DNA of 53,653 nucleotides. It comes from Anaerolineales bacterium (lineage in GTDB: Bacteria; Chloroflexota; Anaerolineae; Anaerolineales; Villigracilaceae). The stretch spans positions 1 through 53,653 of the forward strand of contig JAEURH010000009.1 in NCBI GenBank assembly GCA_016789365.1, given 5' to 3'. Position numbers and translations under genes: made by a program. Below, piece by piece: positions 16,945 through 25,579 of this stretch; within the stretch, counting starts at the first letter, position 1, and each line of letters begins with the position of its first letter. The notes beneath the pieces are model-generated. The model ran no database searches. It had not been told where the DNA came from and saw only the letters and a list, made by a program, of their open reading frames with translations.

Positions 16945-17932
16945 TGCAAATGGACGTGAAATATTTTTCGGTGACGCTATTAAAGAAGCCTTAGCCGAAG
17001 AACTTCGTCGCGACCCAACGGTTTTTATGCTTGGTGAAGACATTGCCGAAGCAGGCACAACATTTAAAGTACTAAATGGTTTAGTTGATGAATTTGGTAA
17101 AGACCGTATTTTAGATACGCCAATTTCTGAACCCGGTTTTACAGGTCTTGCAGTTGGTGCGGCAATGACAGGTTTACGCCCTGTTGTTGACATTATGTTT
17201 GGTGATTTCAGCGGCTTGATTATGGACCAAGTTGCCAATCAAGCCGCGAAGATTCATTATATGTCTGGTGGGAAACTCAAAGTGCCGATGGTATTGAGAA
17301 CAACGATGGGAGCAGGTCGTCGTTCTGCGGCGCAACATTCGCAATCGTTGCATGCTTGGTACAGTCACATTCCCGGACTCAAAGTTGTTGTTCCTTCCAC
17401 ACCGTATGATGCTAAAGGATTAATGAAAAGCGCGATTCGTGATGACAACCCAGTTGTCATTCTCGAAGACAAGATGATGTATAAAACGGTCAAGGGATAC
17501 GTTCCGGAGGAAGAATACATTATCCCGATAGGCGTAGCAGACATCAAGCGAGAAGGAAGCGACATTACTTTAATAGCAACAAGCAGTATGGTGTATGTCG
17601 CTTTAGATGCGGCAAAACTTCTTGAAGAAGTTGGTATCAGTGCTGAAGTGGTTGACCCACGCACGTTAGTTCCACTGGATAAACAAACGTTAGTTGAATC
17701 AGTTAAGAAAACTAGTCGTGCCATCATTATTGACGAAGGTTATGAACAATATGGCGTGACGGCTGAGTTGGCTTCTGTGATTGCAGATGAAGCCTTTTAT
17801 TATCTCGATGCGCCAGTCAAACGCATGGGCGCAATGAATGTTCCGATACCTTTTTCACCTGCACTAGAAGACTTAACAATTCCGAATGCCAAAGGTGTAT
17901 TCGAAATGGCAAAGTCACTTTGCAATAAATGA
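16931..17932 (+). CDS. TPP-dependent 2-oxoacid/acetoin dehydrogenase E1, beta subunit
   Basis: The 333-aa protein matches E1 beta: FMLGEDIAEAGTTFKVLNGL, TPISEPGFTGLAVGAAMTG and the RTTMGAGRRSAAQHSQSLH loop with the conserved His. It completes the heterotetrameric E1 with the preceding gene. The start at 16931 overlaps the alpha subunit by 14 nt; ATG at 16937 is an alternative. After its stop there is a 150-nt spacer filled by repeats before the M24 gene, the only large gap in this half of the cluster. Confidence 0.92.
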   Translation: MSMPNANGREIFFGDAIKEALAEELRRDPTVFMLGEDIAEAGTTFKVLNGLVDEFGKDRILDTPISEPGFTGLAVGAAMTGLRPVVDIMFGDFSGLIMDQVANQAAKIHYMSGGKLKVPMVLRTTMGAGRRSAAQHSQSLHAWYSHIPGLKVVVPSTPYDAKGLMKSAIRDDNPVVILEDKMMYKTVKGYVPEEEYIIPIGVADIKREGSDITLIATSSMVYVALDAAKLLEEVGISAEVVDPRTLVPLDKQTLVESVKKTSRAIIIDEGYEQYGVTAELASVIADEAFYYLDAPVKRMGAMNVPIPFSPALEDLTIPNAKGVFEMAKSLCNK

Positions 17933-17940
17933 TTACTCGA

Positions 17941-18063
17941 TGGTCGAGTAGTCCTGAGCAAAGCGAAGGACGTATCGAGACCATAAATAACCGAAGTAAT
18001 TCTTGTTACAAAAATATTTTTGAAAACTGTTGGTCTCGGTACGGGCTTCGCCCACTCGACCAA
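17941..18063. repeat. Pair of TGGTCGAG-ended palindromes in opposite orientation
   Basis: Copy 1 (17941-17983) runs from TGGTCGAG through GTCCT-AGGAC to CGAGACCA. Copy 2 (18030-18063) runs from TTGGTCTCGG through GGGC-TTC-GCCC to CTCGACCAA, in reverse orientation. A third family member is at 43695-43736. The shared ends with variable cores resemble a REP/MITE family. Confidence 0.75.
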
Positions 18064-18082
18064 CGAAACATAAGGAGCCACT

Positions 18083-19414
18083 ATGCCAATCAAAACATTT
18101 GGAACAATGGGGGTCGATTGGGAAGAACGCGTCCACTTTGACCGCTTACGCCACGAGCGCTTGATGCGTATCAAAGCAGAGTTAAAGAAATCAAACATTG
18201 GTGCTTTGTTATGTTTTGACATGGCAAACATTCGTTACATCACCAATACTACGATTGGCACATGGGCAATTGATAAACTCGGTCGTTTTTGTTTATTGCC
18301 ACAAGATACCAATCCAATCAATTGGGATTTTGGAATCGCCGCCAAACATCATGACATGTATTGTTCATGGCTCGGTGAGGGAAATTCTCGGGCTGGTATT
18401 TCTACATTGCGTGGAGCAATGCCACCCGGCGCAAAGCGTGCAGAAGATGTTGCTCGAAAAATCCGCATTGAATTGGAAGAACGTGGTTTGCATAAAGAAC
18501 CAGTGGGTGTTGATGTAATTGAACCACCTGTTTTATTCGCTTTACAAAAAGAAGGCATTACGGTTGTAGATGGTCAACAACTCATGCAAGAGGCACGCGT
18601 CATCAAAACGCAAGATGAAATTTTGCTCCTCGCACAATCTTGTGCATTGGTAGATGCCGCTTACGATGAACTTTATAAATTTATGCGTCCGGGTGTTCGT
18701 GAAAACGAATGCGTTGGACTCGTCAATAATGTTTTATATAGCCTTGGTTCTGAACATGTAGAAGGTGTGAATGCAATTTCTGGTGAGCGTTGTAGCCCTC
18801 ACCCACATATTTTCAGTGACCGTTTGCTTCGCCCCGGTGACTTAGCCTTTTTTGATATTTTACATAGTTACATGGGCTATCGCACTTGTTACTATCGTAC
18901 GCTTGCTGTTGGTTCAGCATCACAATCACAAATTGATGCTTACAAACGCTGTCGTTATTATCTCGATGCCGCCATTGATGCTATCAAACCCGGTGTAACT
19001 ACTGCTGATATTGTCAAGTTATGGCCCAAAGCGGAAGAGTTTGGTGTAGCAAATGAAGAAATGGCTTTCGCGCTTCAATACGGACATGGCGTTGGTCTTG
19101 CCATTTGGGAAAAACCTGTCTTCAGTCGCCTCGTTTCATTTGATAGCCCAGAAGAAATTAAAGAAGGCATGGTCTTCGCACTCGAAACTTACTGGCCCGC
19201 ATCTGATGGTTGGTCTGCCGCAAGAATCGAAGAACAATTAGTTGTCACCAAAGATGGTTGCGAAGTCATCACTCGCTTCCCTGCCGAGCAACTCATGGTA
19301 GTTGGTAAAAAATATTACACAGCCATAGGTCCACTTTCTGAAACACGCGAAACACAATCTCACAAAAATATTGATTACACCGGCGTTGATTACGGCGGCG
19401 CAGGTCTGCCTTAA
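18083..19414 (+). CDS. M24-fold (creatinase/aminopeptidase P-like) protein with altered active site
   Basis: The 443-aa protein has the two-part layout of the family: an N-terminal creatinase domain (about 15-170, with DMANIRYITN) and a C-terminal pita-bread domain (about 180-400). Of the five metal ligands of M24 peptidases, Asp258 (AFFDILHSYMGYRT), His335 (YGHGVGLA), Glu368 (FALETYW) and a Glu at 383-384 (RIEEQLVVT) are present, but the second Asp is Cys269 and the catalytic His is Trp342. So it is probably not an ordinary peptidase; known relatives with changed chemistry include creatinase, ectoine hydrolase and the DMSP lyase DddP. AAGGAG precedes the start. It separates E1 beta from E2. 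Confidence 0.85.
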   Translation: MPIKTFGTMGVDWEERVHFDRLRHERLMRIKAELKKSNIGALLCFDMANIRYITNTTIGTWAIDKLGRFCLLPQDTNPINWDFGIAAKHHDMYCSWLGEGNSRAGISTLRGAMPPGAKRAEDVARKIRIELEERGLHKEPVGVDVIEPPVLFALQKEGITVVDGQQLMQEARVIKTQDEILLLAQSCALVDAAYDELYKFMRPGVRENECVGLVNNVLYSLGSEHVEGVNAISGERCSPHPHIFSDRLLRPGDLAFFDILHSYMGYRTCYYRTLAVGSASQSQIDAYKRCRYYLDAAIDAIKPGVTTADIVKLWPKAEEFGVANEEMAFALQYGHGVGLAIWEKPVFSRLVSFDSPEEIKEGMVFALETYWPASDGWSAARIEEQLVVTKDGCEVITRFPAEQLMVVGKKYYTAIGPLSETRETQSHKNIDYTGVDYGGAGLP

Positions 19415-19423
19415 GGAGTCACT

Positions 19424-20701
19424 TTGGCAAAAGATGTCATCATGCCCGCTTTGGGCATGGCACAAGAAACAGGCACATTGATTCAATGGCTCAAAAAGCA
19501 AGGTGATAACGTCACCAAGGGCGAGCCATTGATGGAAATTGAAACCGACAAAGCCACGGTTGAAATTGAAGCGCCTGCATCTGGAACGTTAGCAAGCATC
19601 ACCGCTCAAGTTGGTGATGTGATTCCAGTAGGTCAACGAATCGCTTTGATTCTCGCGCCCGGTGAATCAGAATCAAATGCAACGCCTCCATCCACGCCTC
19701 AACCTGTTTCAGTTCCATCGACATCTGCTAAGCCCCAAACTTTTTCTGCTACCCCTGTCGCCGCGCGTTTAGCCGCAGAACATAATTTAGATATTACAAA
19801 AATAAAAACCAATGGCGGGCAAGTCCGCAAAGAAGATGTGCTTGCTTATATAGAAGAAAGAGGAAAGAGGAAAGATGTATTTCCATCTCGCATCCTCGCC
19901 TCTCCAAAAGCAAAACGCTTAGCCAAAGAAAATGGCATTGATTTATCCACCATCAAAGGCACAGGACCAGACGGCGCAATCTTAGTCTCCAATCTCCACT
20001 CTCTAATCCTCAATTCACCAATTCCCAATTCCCAAATTACTACTTCTAAAATGTGGCGCGTCATGGCAGACCGCCTCACCCAAGCATGGACGACGATTCC
20101 ACATTTTTACCTAATGCGAGAAGTCAATGCTTCGCGTTTGGTGACGTGGCGAGAAAAAGCCCAAAAGAATTCTACAGAAAAAATTACTTATACAGATTTA
20201 TTAGTCAAGTTAACCGCCGTTGCTTTAAGAAAATATCCACGCCTGAATGCTTCATGGATTAATGAAAACATTATGCTTAATCATGACGTAAATATCGGAC
20301 TCGCCGTTGCAGTAGATGACGGTTTACTTGTTCCCGTAATTCACCATGCCGATGAAATGAATCTTACTGAATTGGCTTCTAGTCGTAGCGGAATTGTCAG
20401 CAGAGCAAAATCTAATAAATTGACTCTTGATGATTTAAGCGGCGGCACATTCACCATTAGCAATCTCGGCATGTACGGCGTAGATACTTTCAATGCAATC
20501 GTCAATCCACCCCAAGCCGCGATTTTGGCTGTCAGCAGAATCGCAGACCGTGTTGTACCAGTCAATGGGCAACCTGCTGTACAACCGATGATGACTTTGA
20601 GTTTATCTTGTGACCATCGCGTGGTAGATGGCGCACGCGGTGCAGAATTTTTACAGACACTTGCAGATTTAATCGAAGAACCTTTGCAATTATTAAATTA
20701 A
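19424..20701 (+). CDS. 2-oxoacid dehydrogenase E2 acyltransferase with two E3-binding domains
   Basis: The start is TTG at 19424, fixed by AAGGAG 6-11 nt upstream and by the immediate lipoyl domain. Order: lipoyl domain 1-78 with Lys43 in ETDKATVEIEA; Pro/Ser linker; a first E3/E1-binding domain about 108-142 (TPVAARLAAEHNLDI); a second about 157-192 (SPKAKRLAKENGIDL); a short repeat-derived segment (about 193-207, with NSPIPNSQ); then the catalytic domain with SCDHRVVDG near the end. Most E2 proteins have one binding domain, so the tandem pair is unusual. 425 aa. It transfers the acyl group made by the E1 pair to CoA. Confidence 0.93.
   Translation: MAKDVIMPALGMAQETGTLIQWLKKQGDNVTKGEPLMEIETDKATVEIEAPASGTLASITAQVGDVIPVGQRIALILAPGESESNATPPSTPQPVSVPSTSAKPQTFSATPVAARLAAEHNLDITKIKTNGGQVRKEDVLAYIEERGKRKDVFPSRILASPKAKRLAKENGIDLSTIKGTGPDGAILVSNLHSLILNSPIPNSQITTSKMWRVMADRLTQAWTTIPHFYLMREVNASRLVTWREKAQKNSTEKITYTDLLVKLTAVALRKYPRLNASWINENIMLNHDVNIGLAVAVDDGLLVPVIHHADEMNLTELASSRSGIVSRAKSNKLTLDDLSGGTFTISNLGMYGVDTFNAIVNPPQAAILAVSRIADRVVPVNGQPAVQPMMTLSLSCDHRVVDGARGAEFLQTLADLIEEPLQLLN
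20000..20041 (+). repeat. Simple AATTC(A/C)C repeat inside the E2 linker
   Basis: TCTAATCC, CAATTCACC, AATTCCC, AATTCCC and AAATTAC units encode ILNSPIPNSQIT, between the second binding domain and the catalytic domain. Such NSxIPNSQ strings are typical of translated short repeats. Confidence 0.5.
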
Positions 20702-20709
20702 GGATAACC

Positions 20710-21540
20710 ATGCATTACGTATCCAAAATTGACGCAAGCACTGCTCAAACACCAAAGTTATATGAAGGTCATAGTGTTGGCTTTCGTTATGCTGGCTATG
20801 TCAATCGTGATATGGGTTCCGTTCACATGGGTACAGGCATTTGTTATTTGGATGCGAATGGAAAAATTGAATCTCATATCCATTCATTTGAAGAAAGTTT
20901 TTACATTCTCGAAGGTGATGTGACACTACAAGTTGGTGAGCAGACTCATCAACTTAGTGCTGGTCATTATGGATTAATCAGTACGGGTGTGAAACATTCT
21001 TTTCATAATGCAAACAATAAACCTGCAAAATGGTTAGAAATGCACTCACCTCAACCCCGCAACATAAATTATGGACGCGACACGTTCTTCGGCGCCTCAG
21101 GCGAAGCGAATGTTTCAGAAAACGGGACCAGTTTTGTCGGTCAATTTGATGAGGCGCAATTGCCAACGCCCGGTGGTGCATCTCAAATGGAAGGATTCAA
21201 TCCCACCACCGGAGTCGCCATCAAAATGTTTGTTGACCGTTCATTTGGTGCAATTCATCAATCATTATTTTTGATTCAATACATGCCCGCCGCAAAAATT
21301 GACCCACATGACCATACCTTTGAAGAATCATATTACATCGTTAGCGGGCGTGTGAAAGCAATTGCCGATGGAAAAGAATATGACCTCGGCGCAAGTGATG
21401 TAATTTGGACAAGCGTTGGTTGTATTCATAGTTTTGAAAATGTTGGTAATGAACCTGTGCGCTGGATTGAAACACAAGCACCATTGCCACCTGCCAAAGA
21501 AGTTTTTCGTTTTGAACGAGATTGGTCTCAATATCAATAA
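20710..21540 (+). CDS. Bicupin protein, first copy
   Basis: The 276 aa form two cupin domains. Domain 1 has the metal motif SHIHSFEESFYILEG and a later KHSFHN; domain 2 has DPHDHTFEESYYIVSG and CIHSFEN. This is the layout of bicupins such as (S)-ureidoglycine aminohydrolase, but the function here is unknown. Each domain keeps a His-X-His and later His set, so both may bind metal. It starts 8 nt after E2 with AAGGAT before the ATG and is followed directly by a second bicupin gene. Confidence 0.85.
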   Translation: MHYVSKIDASTAQTPKLYEGHSVGFRYAGYVNRDMGSVHMGTGICYLDANGKIESHIHSFEESFYILEGDVTLQVGEQTHQLSAGHYGLISTGVKHSFHNANNKPAKWLEMHSPQPRNINYGRDTFFGASGEANVSENGTSFVGQFDEAQLPTPGGASQMEGFNPTTGVAIKMFVDRSFGAIHQSLFLIQYMPAAKIDPHDHTFEESYYIVSGRVKAIADGKEYDLGASDVIWTSVGCIHSFENVGNEPVRWIETQAPLPPAKEVFRFERDWSQYQ

Positions 21541-21551
21541 GAGGATGCGCT

Positions 21552-22460
21552 ATGCAAAAATATCACATTGTTAAAACTGCCGCAGATGCGGATTACAAAT
21601 TACCAAAGGCATATGAAAAAATAAGCAAAGGCTATCGCGTTTGGTCAATTGTGAATCGTGAAACGGGTTCTGTGCATCAAGAATTTAATTTATGTGAATT
21701 AGAACCAGGCGGGAGCATTGATACACATTTGCATACATTTGAAGAAAGTATTTACATCCTTGAAGGTGAATTGATTTGTGCAACAGGTGATGGCACATAC
21801 TTAATGAAAGAAGGTGATTATGGTTTCATTCAAGTTGCCGCACCTCATGCATTAAGAAATGAAAGTAATAAAACTGTCCGTTGGGCAGAGAGTCTCGCTC
21901 CGCAACCACGCATGGGAATGGATGATGTATATCCTGTTACAGAATTGCCGAAAGTTAATCCCATCACAGTAGATGCGCGAGACCCACGCACGCGAGCATT
22001 TGGTCATATCTCTGATGCAAATATGGATCCAACGAAGCAATCGCAAGATTTGTTAGCACTGTCTGCAAGTATGCGCACAGCATTGCTTGTGTATAGCGGC
22101 ATTACTGTCAAGATGATGATTGATAGTGAGTTAGGTGCTCAACTCGCAACGATGTTCATGGTGCAGTATGTGCCCGGTGGTATGGCTAGCCCACATGACC
22201 ATCCGCTTGAAGAAGCATATTTAATTTTAGAAGGCGAAGTAGATAGCAAGTTTGATGGCATTCATTATTTACTCAAGCCCGGTGATGTGGCTTGGTCAGG
22301 TGTTGGTTGCATCCATGAATTTAAAAATAATACAAATGGAATTGTGCGTTGGTTAGAAACCGCTACACCTCAACCATCACGCCGCTATTCATATCGCTTC
22401 TTACGCGATTGGAAATATTTTGAAGAAAAATTAAATAAAAAGGATGGAAGCAATGGCTAA
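21552..22460 (+). CDS. Bicupin protein, second copy
   Basis: The start is set at 21552 (MQKYHIVKTAADAD), with GAGG 8 nt upstream; the longer reading from 21522 overlaps the previous gene. The 302 aa again hold two cupins: DTHLHTFEESIYILEG and SPHDHPLEEAYLILEG, each followed by a later His (PHAL, CIHEF). It is a diverged paralogue of the preceding gene, with a longer inter-domain segment (PVTELPKVNPITVDARDPR). A paired arrangement suggests two related steps or a heteromer. Function unknown; ureidoglycine aminohydrolase-like enzymes are the nearest fold relatives I recognise. Confidence 0.84.
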   Translation: MQKYHIVKTAADADYKLPKAYEKISKGYRVWSIVNRETGSVHQEFNLCELEPGGSIDTHLHTFEESIYILEGELICATGDGTYLMKEGDYGFIQVAAPHALRNESNKTVRWAESLAPQPRMGMDDVYPVTELPKVNPITVDARDPRTRAFGHISDANMDPTKQSQDLLALSASMRTALLVYSGITVKMMIDSELGAQLATMFMVQYVPGGMASPHDHPLEEAYLILEGEVDSKFDGIHYLLKPGDVAWSGVGCIHEFKNNTNGIVRWLETATPQPSRRYSYRFLRDWKYFEEKLNKKDGSNG

Positions 22461-23154
22461 AGGAACTGTTGTTATTGCAGGCGCAACCAATGAATTAGGC
22501 AAAGCACTCGCCAAACATTATGTAGATAAAGGTCATCGTGTGGTTGTAAGTAGCCGCACAATGGAACGCGCTGAGGCACTTGCAAAAGAACTCGGCGGTG
22601 ATTGTGTTCCTGTTGCATTTGATTTAACCGAACCGCATAGCATTGCTCCCGCGCTTGCAAATGTTGATGATGTCTTGCGAGTTGTGGTGATGGGCATTTA
22701 TCGTGACGATAACAAAGTGCGTGAATACAACGTGGATGAAGCGATTAAGTTAGTCACACTCAAATTGGTTGGATATACCGAAGTTGTGCATGTCCTTCAT
22801 TCCAAGATGAGACCAGACGCTTCTATCTTGATTTATGGTGGACTCGCTAAAGACCAGCCTTATCCTGGCTCGACGACTATTACAACAGTCAATGGTGCTA
22901 TGGCTACATTGATTAATTCTTTAGCAATTGAACTTTCACCGATTCGAGCCAATGCCATTCACCCCGGTCAAGTTGGTGATACGCCAGCATGGATGTCTAA
23001 ACCAAAAGAAGTGCTAGATAACTTAAAGTCACGCACCGCCATGGGGCGTTTAGTCACTGTTGCAGAAGTAACCGATGCCGCTGTATTTCTTTTAGAAAAT
23101 GGTGGCGTGAACGGAGTCAACTTGCGCGTTGATGGCGGACGCATGATGAAATAA
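22453..23154 (+). CDS. Short-chain dehydrogenase/reductase-like protein lacking the usual catalytic pair
   Basis: The ATG at 22453 has AAGGA 9 nt upstream; a slightly longer start at 22444 has no room for a ribosome site. The 233-aa protein has an SDR fold: VVIAGATNELGKALA (nucleotide loop), SLAIELSPIRANAIHPG and a C-terminal VNLRVDGGRMMK. Where classical SDRs have Tyr-x3-Lys it reads ITTVNGAM, so Tyr is Ile143 and Lys is Asn147, and the catalytic Ser position is also changed. Such SDRs may work as isomerases, binding proteins or enzymes of other chemistry. It overlaps the bicupin gene by 8 nt and is followed 2 nt later by an amidohydrolase. Confidence 0.82.
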   Translation: MAKGTVVIAGATNELGKALAKHYVDKGHRVVVSSRTMERAEALAKELGGDCVPVAFDLTEPHSIAPALANVDDVLRVVVMGIYRDDNKVREYNVDEAIKLVTLKLVGYTEVVHVLHSKMRPDASILIYGGLAKDQPYPGSTTITTVNGAMATLINSLAIELSPIRANAIHPGQVGDTPAWMSKPKEVLDNLKSRTAMGRLVTVAEVTDAAVFLLENGGVNGVNLRVDGGRMMK

Positions 23155-23156
23155 TT

Positions 23157-24500
23157 ATGGCAAATAAAATTCTGCTTAAGAACGGCATCGTCTTAACCCT
23201 TGATAAAAAAATCGGGAACTTTCATCGCGCCGATGTTTTGATTGAAGGTACAAAAATCTCAGCAGTGAGTCCGAATATCAATGTTGAAGATGCAGAAATG
23301 ATTGATGCTTCAGACATGATAGTGATGCCAGGCTTCATTGATACGCATCGCCATGTCTGGGAAGGGATTCTGCGGAACATTGGAACAGATGTCCCCTTAG
23401 AAGGCGAAGCGAGTTATTTATCTTTCATCTTAAACACACTTGCACCAGTCTATCGCCCAGAAGATGCTTATATAGGAAATCTTGTTGGCTTATACGGCGC
23501 AATTGATGCAGGTATTACCACAATTTTGGATTGGTCTCACATTCAAACCACACGCGACCATGCCGATGCAGTTATTAAAGCATTGAGTGAATCTGGGATG
23601 CGGGCTGTGTTTGCGTATGGTTATCCCTGGTGGAAAAATCCTGATGAACAACAAGAAGCATGGATTCGCGATGTTGCTAAAAAATATTTTTCATCCAAAG
23701 ACCAATTGTTGACGTTTGCCATTGCCCCGCCTGGACCAGAATTTACTCCATTTGATGTAGCCAAATCACAATGGGATTTAGCACGTGAATTAAATGTGCG
23801 AATTACTGTTCATGTCGGCGTTGGTACTGCTGGCAAACATGGAAAACTTGCTGAAATGGGCAAAGCAGGTTTGCTTAAGGATGATACGACGTATATCCAC
23901 TGCACCACATTGAGTGATGATGAAATCAAAATGATTGTTGATACAGGCGGAACAGTTTCACTTGCTTCTCCTGTTGAAATGAATATGGGTCATGGTATGC
24001 CACCCATTCAAAGATTTTTAGACCGCGGATTGAAACCAAGTTTGAGCATTGATGTCGAGACCAATATGCCAAACGATATGTTCACACAAATGCGTTCTGT
24101 TCATTCTCTGCAAAAGACCATGATTTTTGATAAGCAACTTGCAGGCAAACGTGGCTTGCCATCTTTCTTGAATTCACGCGATGTAATTGAGTTTGCAACC
24201 ATCGAAGGCGCACGTGCCAATGGTTTGTTAGATAAGACAGGCACACTCACACCCGGCAAAGAAGCAGACATCATTATGTTGAGAACAGACCGCCCCAATA
24301 TTTTGCCAGTCAACGACCCGATTGGTGCAGTGGTTTGGGGAATGGATACCAGCAATGTTGATTCAGTTTTTGTGGCGGGCAAAGCATTGAAACGAAATGG
24401 AAAGTTATTGAATGTAAATATGGATGATTTACGCAACAAGGCATATCAGTCACGCGATTATGTTGTTGCTCAATCTGGTTTCAAGTTACCAGAATTATAG
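23157..24500 (+). CDS. TRZ/ATZ-type amidohydrolase, stand-alone copy
   Basis: The 447-aa enzyme is of the metal-dependent amidohydrolase superfamily. Ligands are seen as His64 and His66 (DTHRH), a His in ITVHVGVG, a His in YIHCTTL and Asp in SIDVETN; the C-terminal TPGKEADIIMLR is the usual strand after the barrel. The family deaminates or dechlorinates N-heterocycles (guanine deaminase, atrazine and hydroxyatrazine hydrolases) and cytosine-like compounds, but the substrate here is unknown. It is clearly paralogous (about two thirds identity by eye) to the C-terminal half of the fusion protein at 28565. The ABC permease follows 8 nt later. Confidence 0.9.
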   Translation: MANKILLKNGIVLTLDKKIGNFHRADVLIEGTKISAVSPNINVEDAEMIDASDMIVMPGFIDTHRHVWEGILRNIGTDVPLEGEASYLSFILNTLAPVYRPEDAYIGNLVGLYGAIDAGITTILDWSHIQTTRDHADAVIKALSESGMRAVFAYGYPWWKNPDEQQEAWIRDVAKKYFSSKDQLLTFAIAPPGPEFTPFDVAKSQWDLARELNVRITVHVGVGTAGKHGKLAEMGKAGLLKDDTTYIHCTTLSDDEIKMIVDTGGTVSLASPVEMNMGHGMPPIQRFLDRGLKPSLSIDVETNMPNDMFTQMRSVHSLQKTMIFDKQLAGKRGLPSFLNSRDVIEFATIEGARANGLLDKTGTLTPGKEADIIMLRTDRPNILPVNDPIGAVVWGMDTSNVDSVFVAGKALKRNGKLLNVNMDDLRNKAYQSRDYVVAQSGFKLPEL

Positions 24501-24508
24501 GAATTGCG

Positions 24509-25555
24509 ATGAAAAATCTGACAACCTCTCCGCTTCTTACTTCAATTGTGGTTTCGTCCCGCTATTTATCTGTTTGGATTGGTATCTTGTTGCTACTCCT
24601 TGCCTGTTATTGGATTGCTCCAGCCACACTCACGCGCACTTCCTTTACAACGGTTCTACCTCTGACCTCCTTTTTGGCACTTGCCGCACTGGGTCAAATG
24701 TTAGTCGTGATGACAGGCGGTATTGATTTGTCAATTCCCGGCGTGATGACGCTCGCCGCGCTGGTGACGGTCGGCATATCTGGCAATCTTGATGAACGAT
24801 TGCCCGTTGCAATTGCAACAGCATTAGGCGTTTCTCTTTTACTTGGGCTTATCTCTGGCACGCTTGTTGGTGTGCTGAAATTGAATCCGCTTATCGTCAC
24901 GCTGGCAATGGGGCAAATCATTTATGGTGTGGCACTGGCGTATGCTGATAATGTACCAAACGAAGCCTCTGTACCACCAGCCTTTGCCGCATGGATTACC
25001 GCACCATTTCTTGGTTTGAGCAATGTTGTTTGGATGGTTGCCATTATCTCCATCCTTTTAGTGCTGATATTTCGTTACACCGAATTTGGTCGCAAATTTC
25101 AATCAGTCGGTGCCAACCCACACGCCGCATGGATATTAGGCTTGCGGGTCAATGGGTATGTCATCCTTGCTTATATGACTGCTTATCTGTTGTATGGTTT
25201 GAACGGCATAGTGCTAGCGGGATTCCTGCGTAGTCCAAGTTTGGTATTGGGCGCGCCATATCTACTGGGACCAATTGCGGCAGTAGTAATTGCTGGTGCT
25301 TCACTCACAGGTGGGCTGGCAAATGCAATCTCCACTTGGGGAGCGGCTTTCTTCCTTGTCTTGTTGAACCAAATGTTGCGGGTGTTGGGTCTTCCCACCG
25401 CATTGCAATTTACAGTGTTTGGCATTGCGATTATTGGCGGTATGGTCATTTCTGGCGACCGTATCGTCACCCTAATCGAAAACTCGCTGATTGGTATTTC
25501 CCGATTCAAAAAGAATAATGCCGAAGATGAGAAAGGAGGCGTTCAGGCAACATGA
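24509..25555 (+). CDS. Ribose-type ABC transporter permease 1
   Basis: The 348-aa membrane protein has about 8-10 hydrophobic segments and the family mark MTGGIDLSIPGVMTLAALV, equivalent to the GGIDLSVG segment of RbsC. It belongs to the BPD_transp_2 family of sugar and nucleoside importers. The partner permease is the N-terminal half of the protein at 28565, the ATPase is at 26974 and the binding protein at 25635. GGAATTGCG precedes the start. Confidence 0.92.
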   Translation: MKNLTTSPLLTSIVVSSRYLSVWIGILLLLLACYWIAPATLTRTSFTTVLPLTSFLALAALGQMLVVMTGGIDLSIPGVMTLAALVTVGISGNLDERLPVAIATALGVSLLLGLISGTLVGVLKLNPLIVTLAMGQIIYGVALAYADNVPNEASVPPAFAAWITAPFLGLSNVVWMVAIISILLVLIFRYTEFGRKFQSVGANPHAAWILGLRVNGYVILAYMTAYLLYGLNGIVLAGFLRSPSLVLGAPYLLGPIAAVVIAGASLTGGLANAISTWGAAFFLVLLNQMLRVLGLPTALQFTVFGIAIIGGMVISGDRIVTLIENSLIGISRFKKNNAEDEKGGVQAT

Positions 25556-25579
25556 CTCGATGCCCGCTAGTACAGCGGA

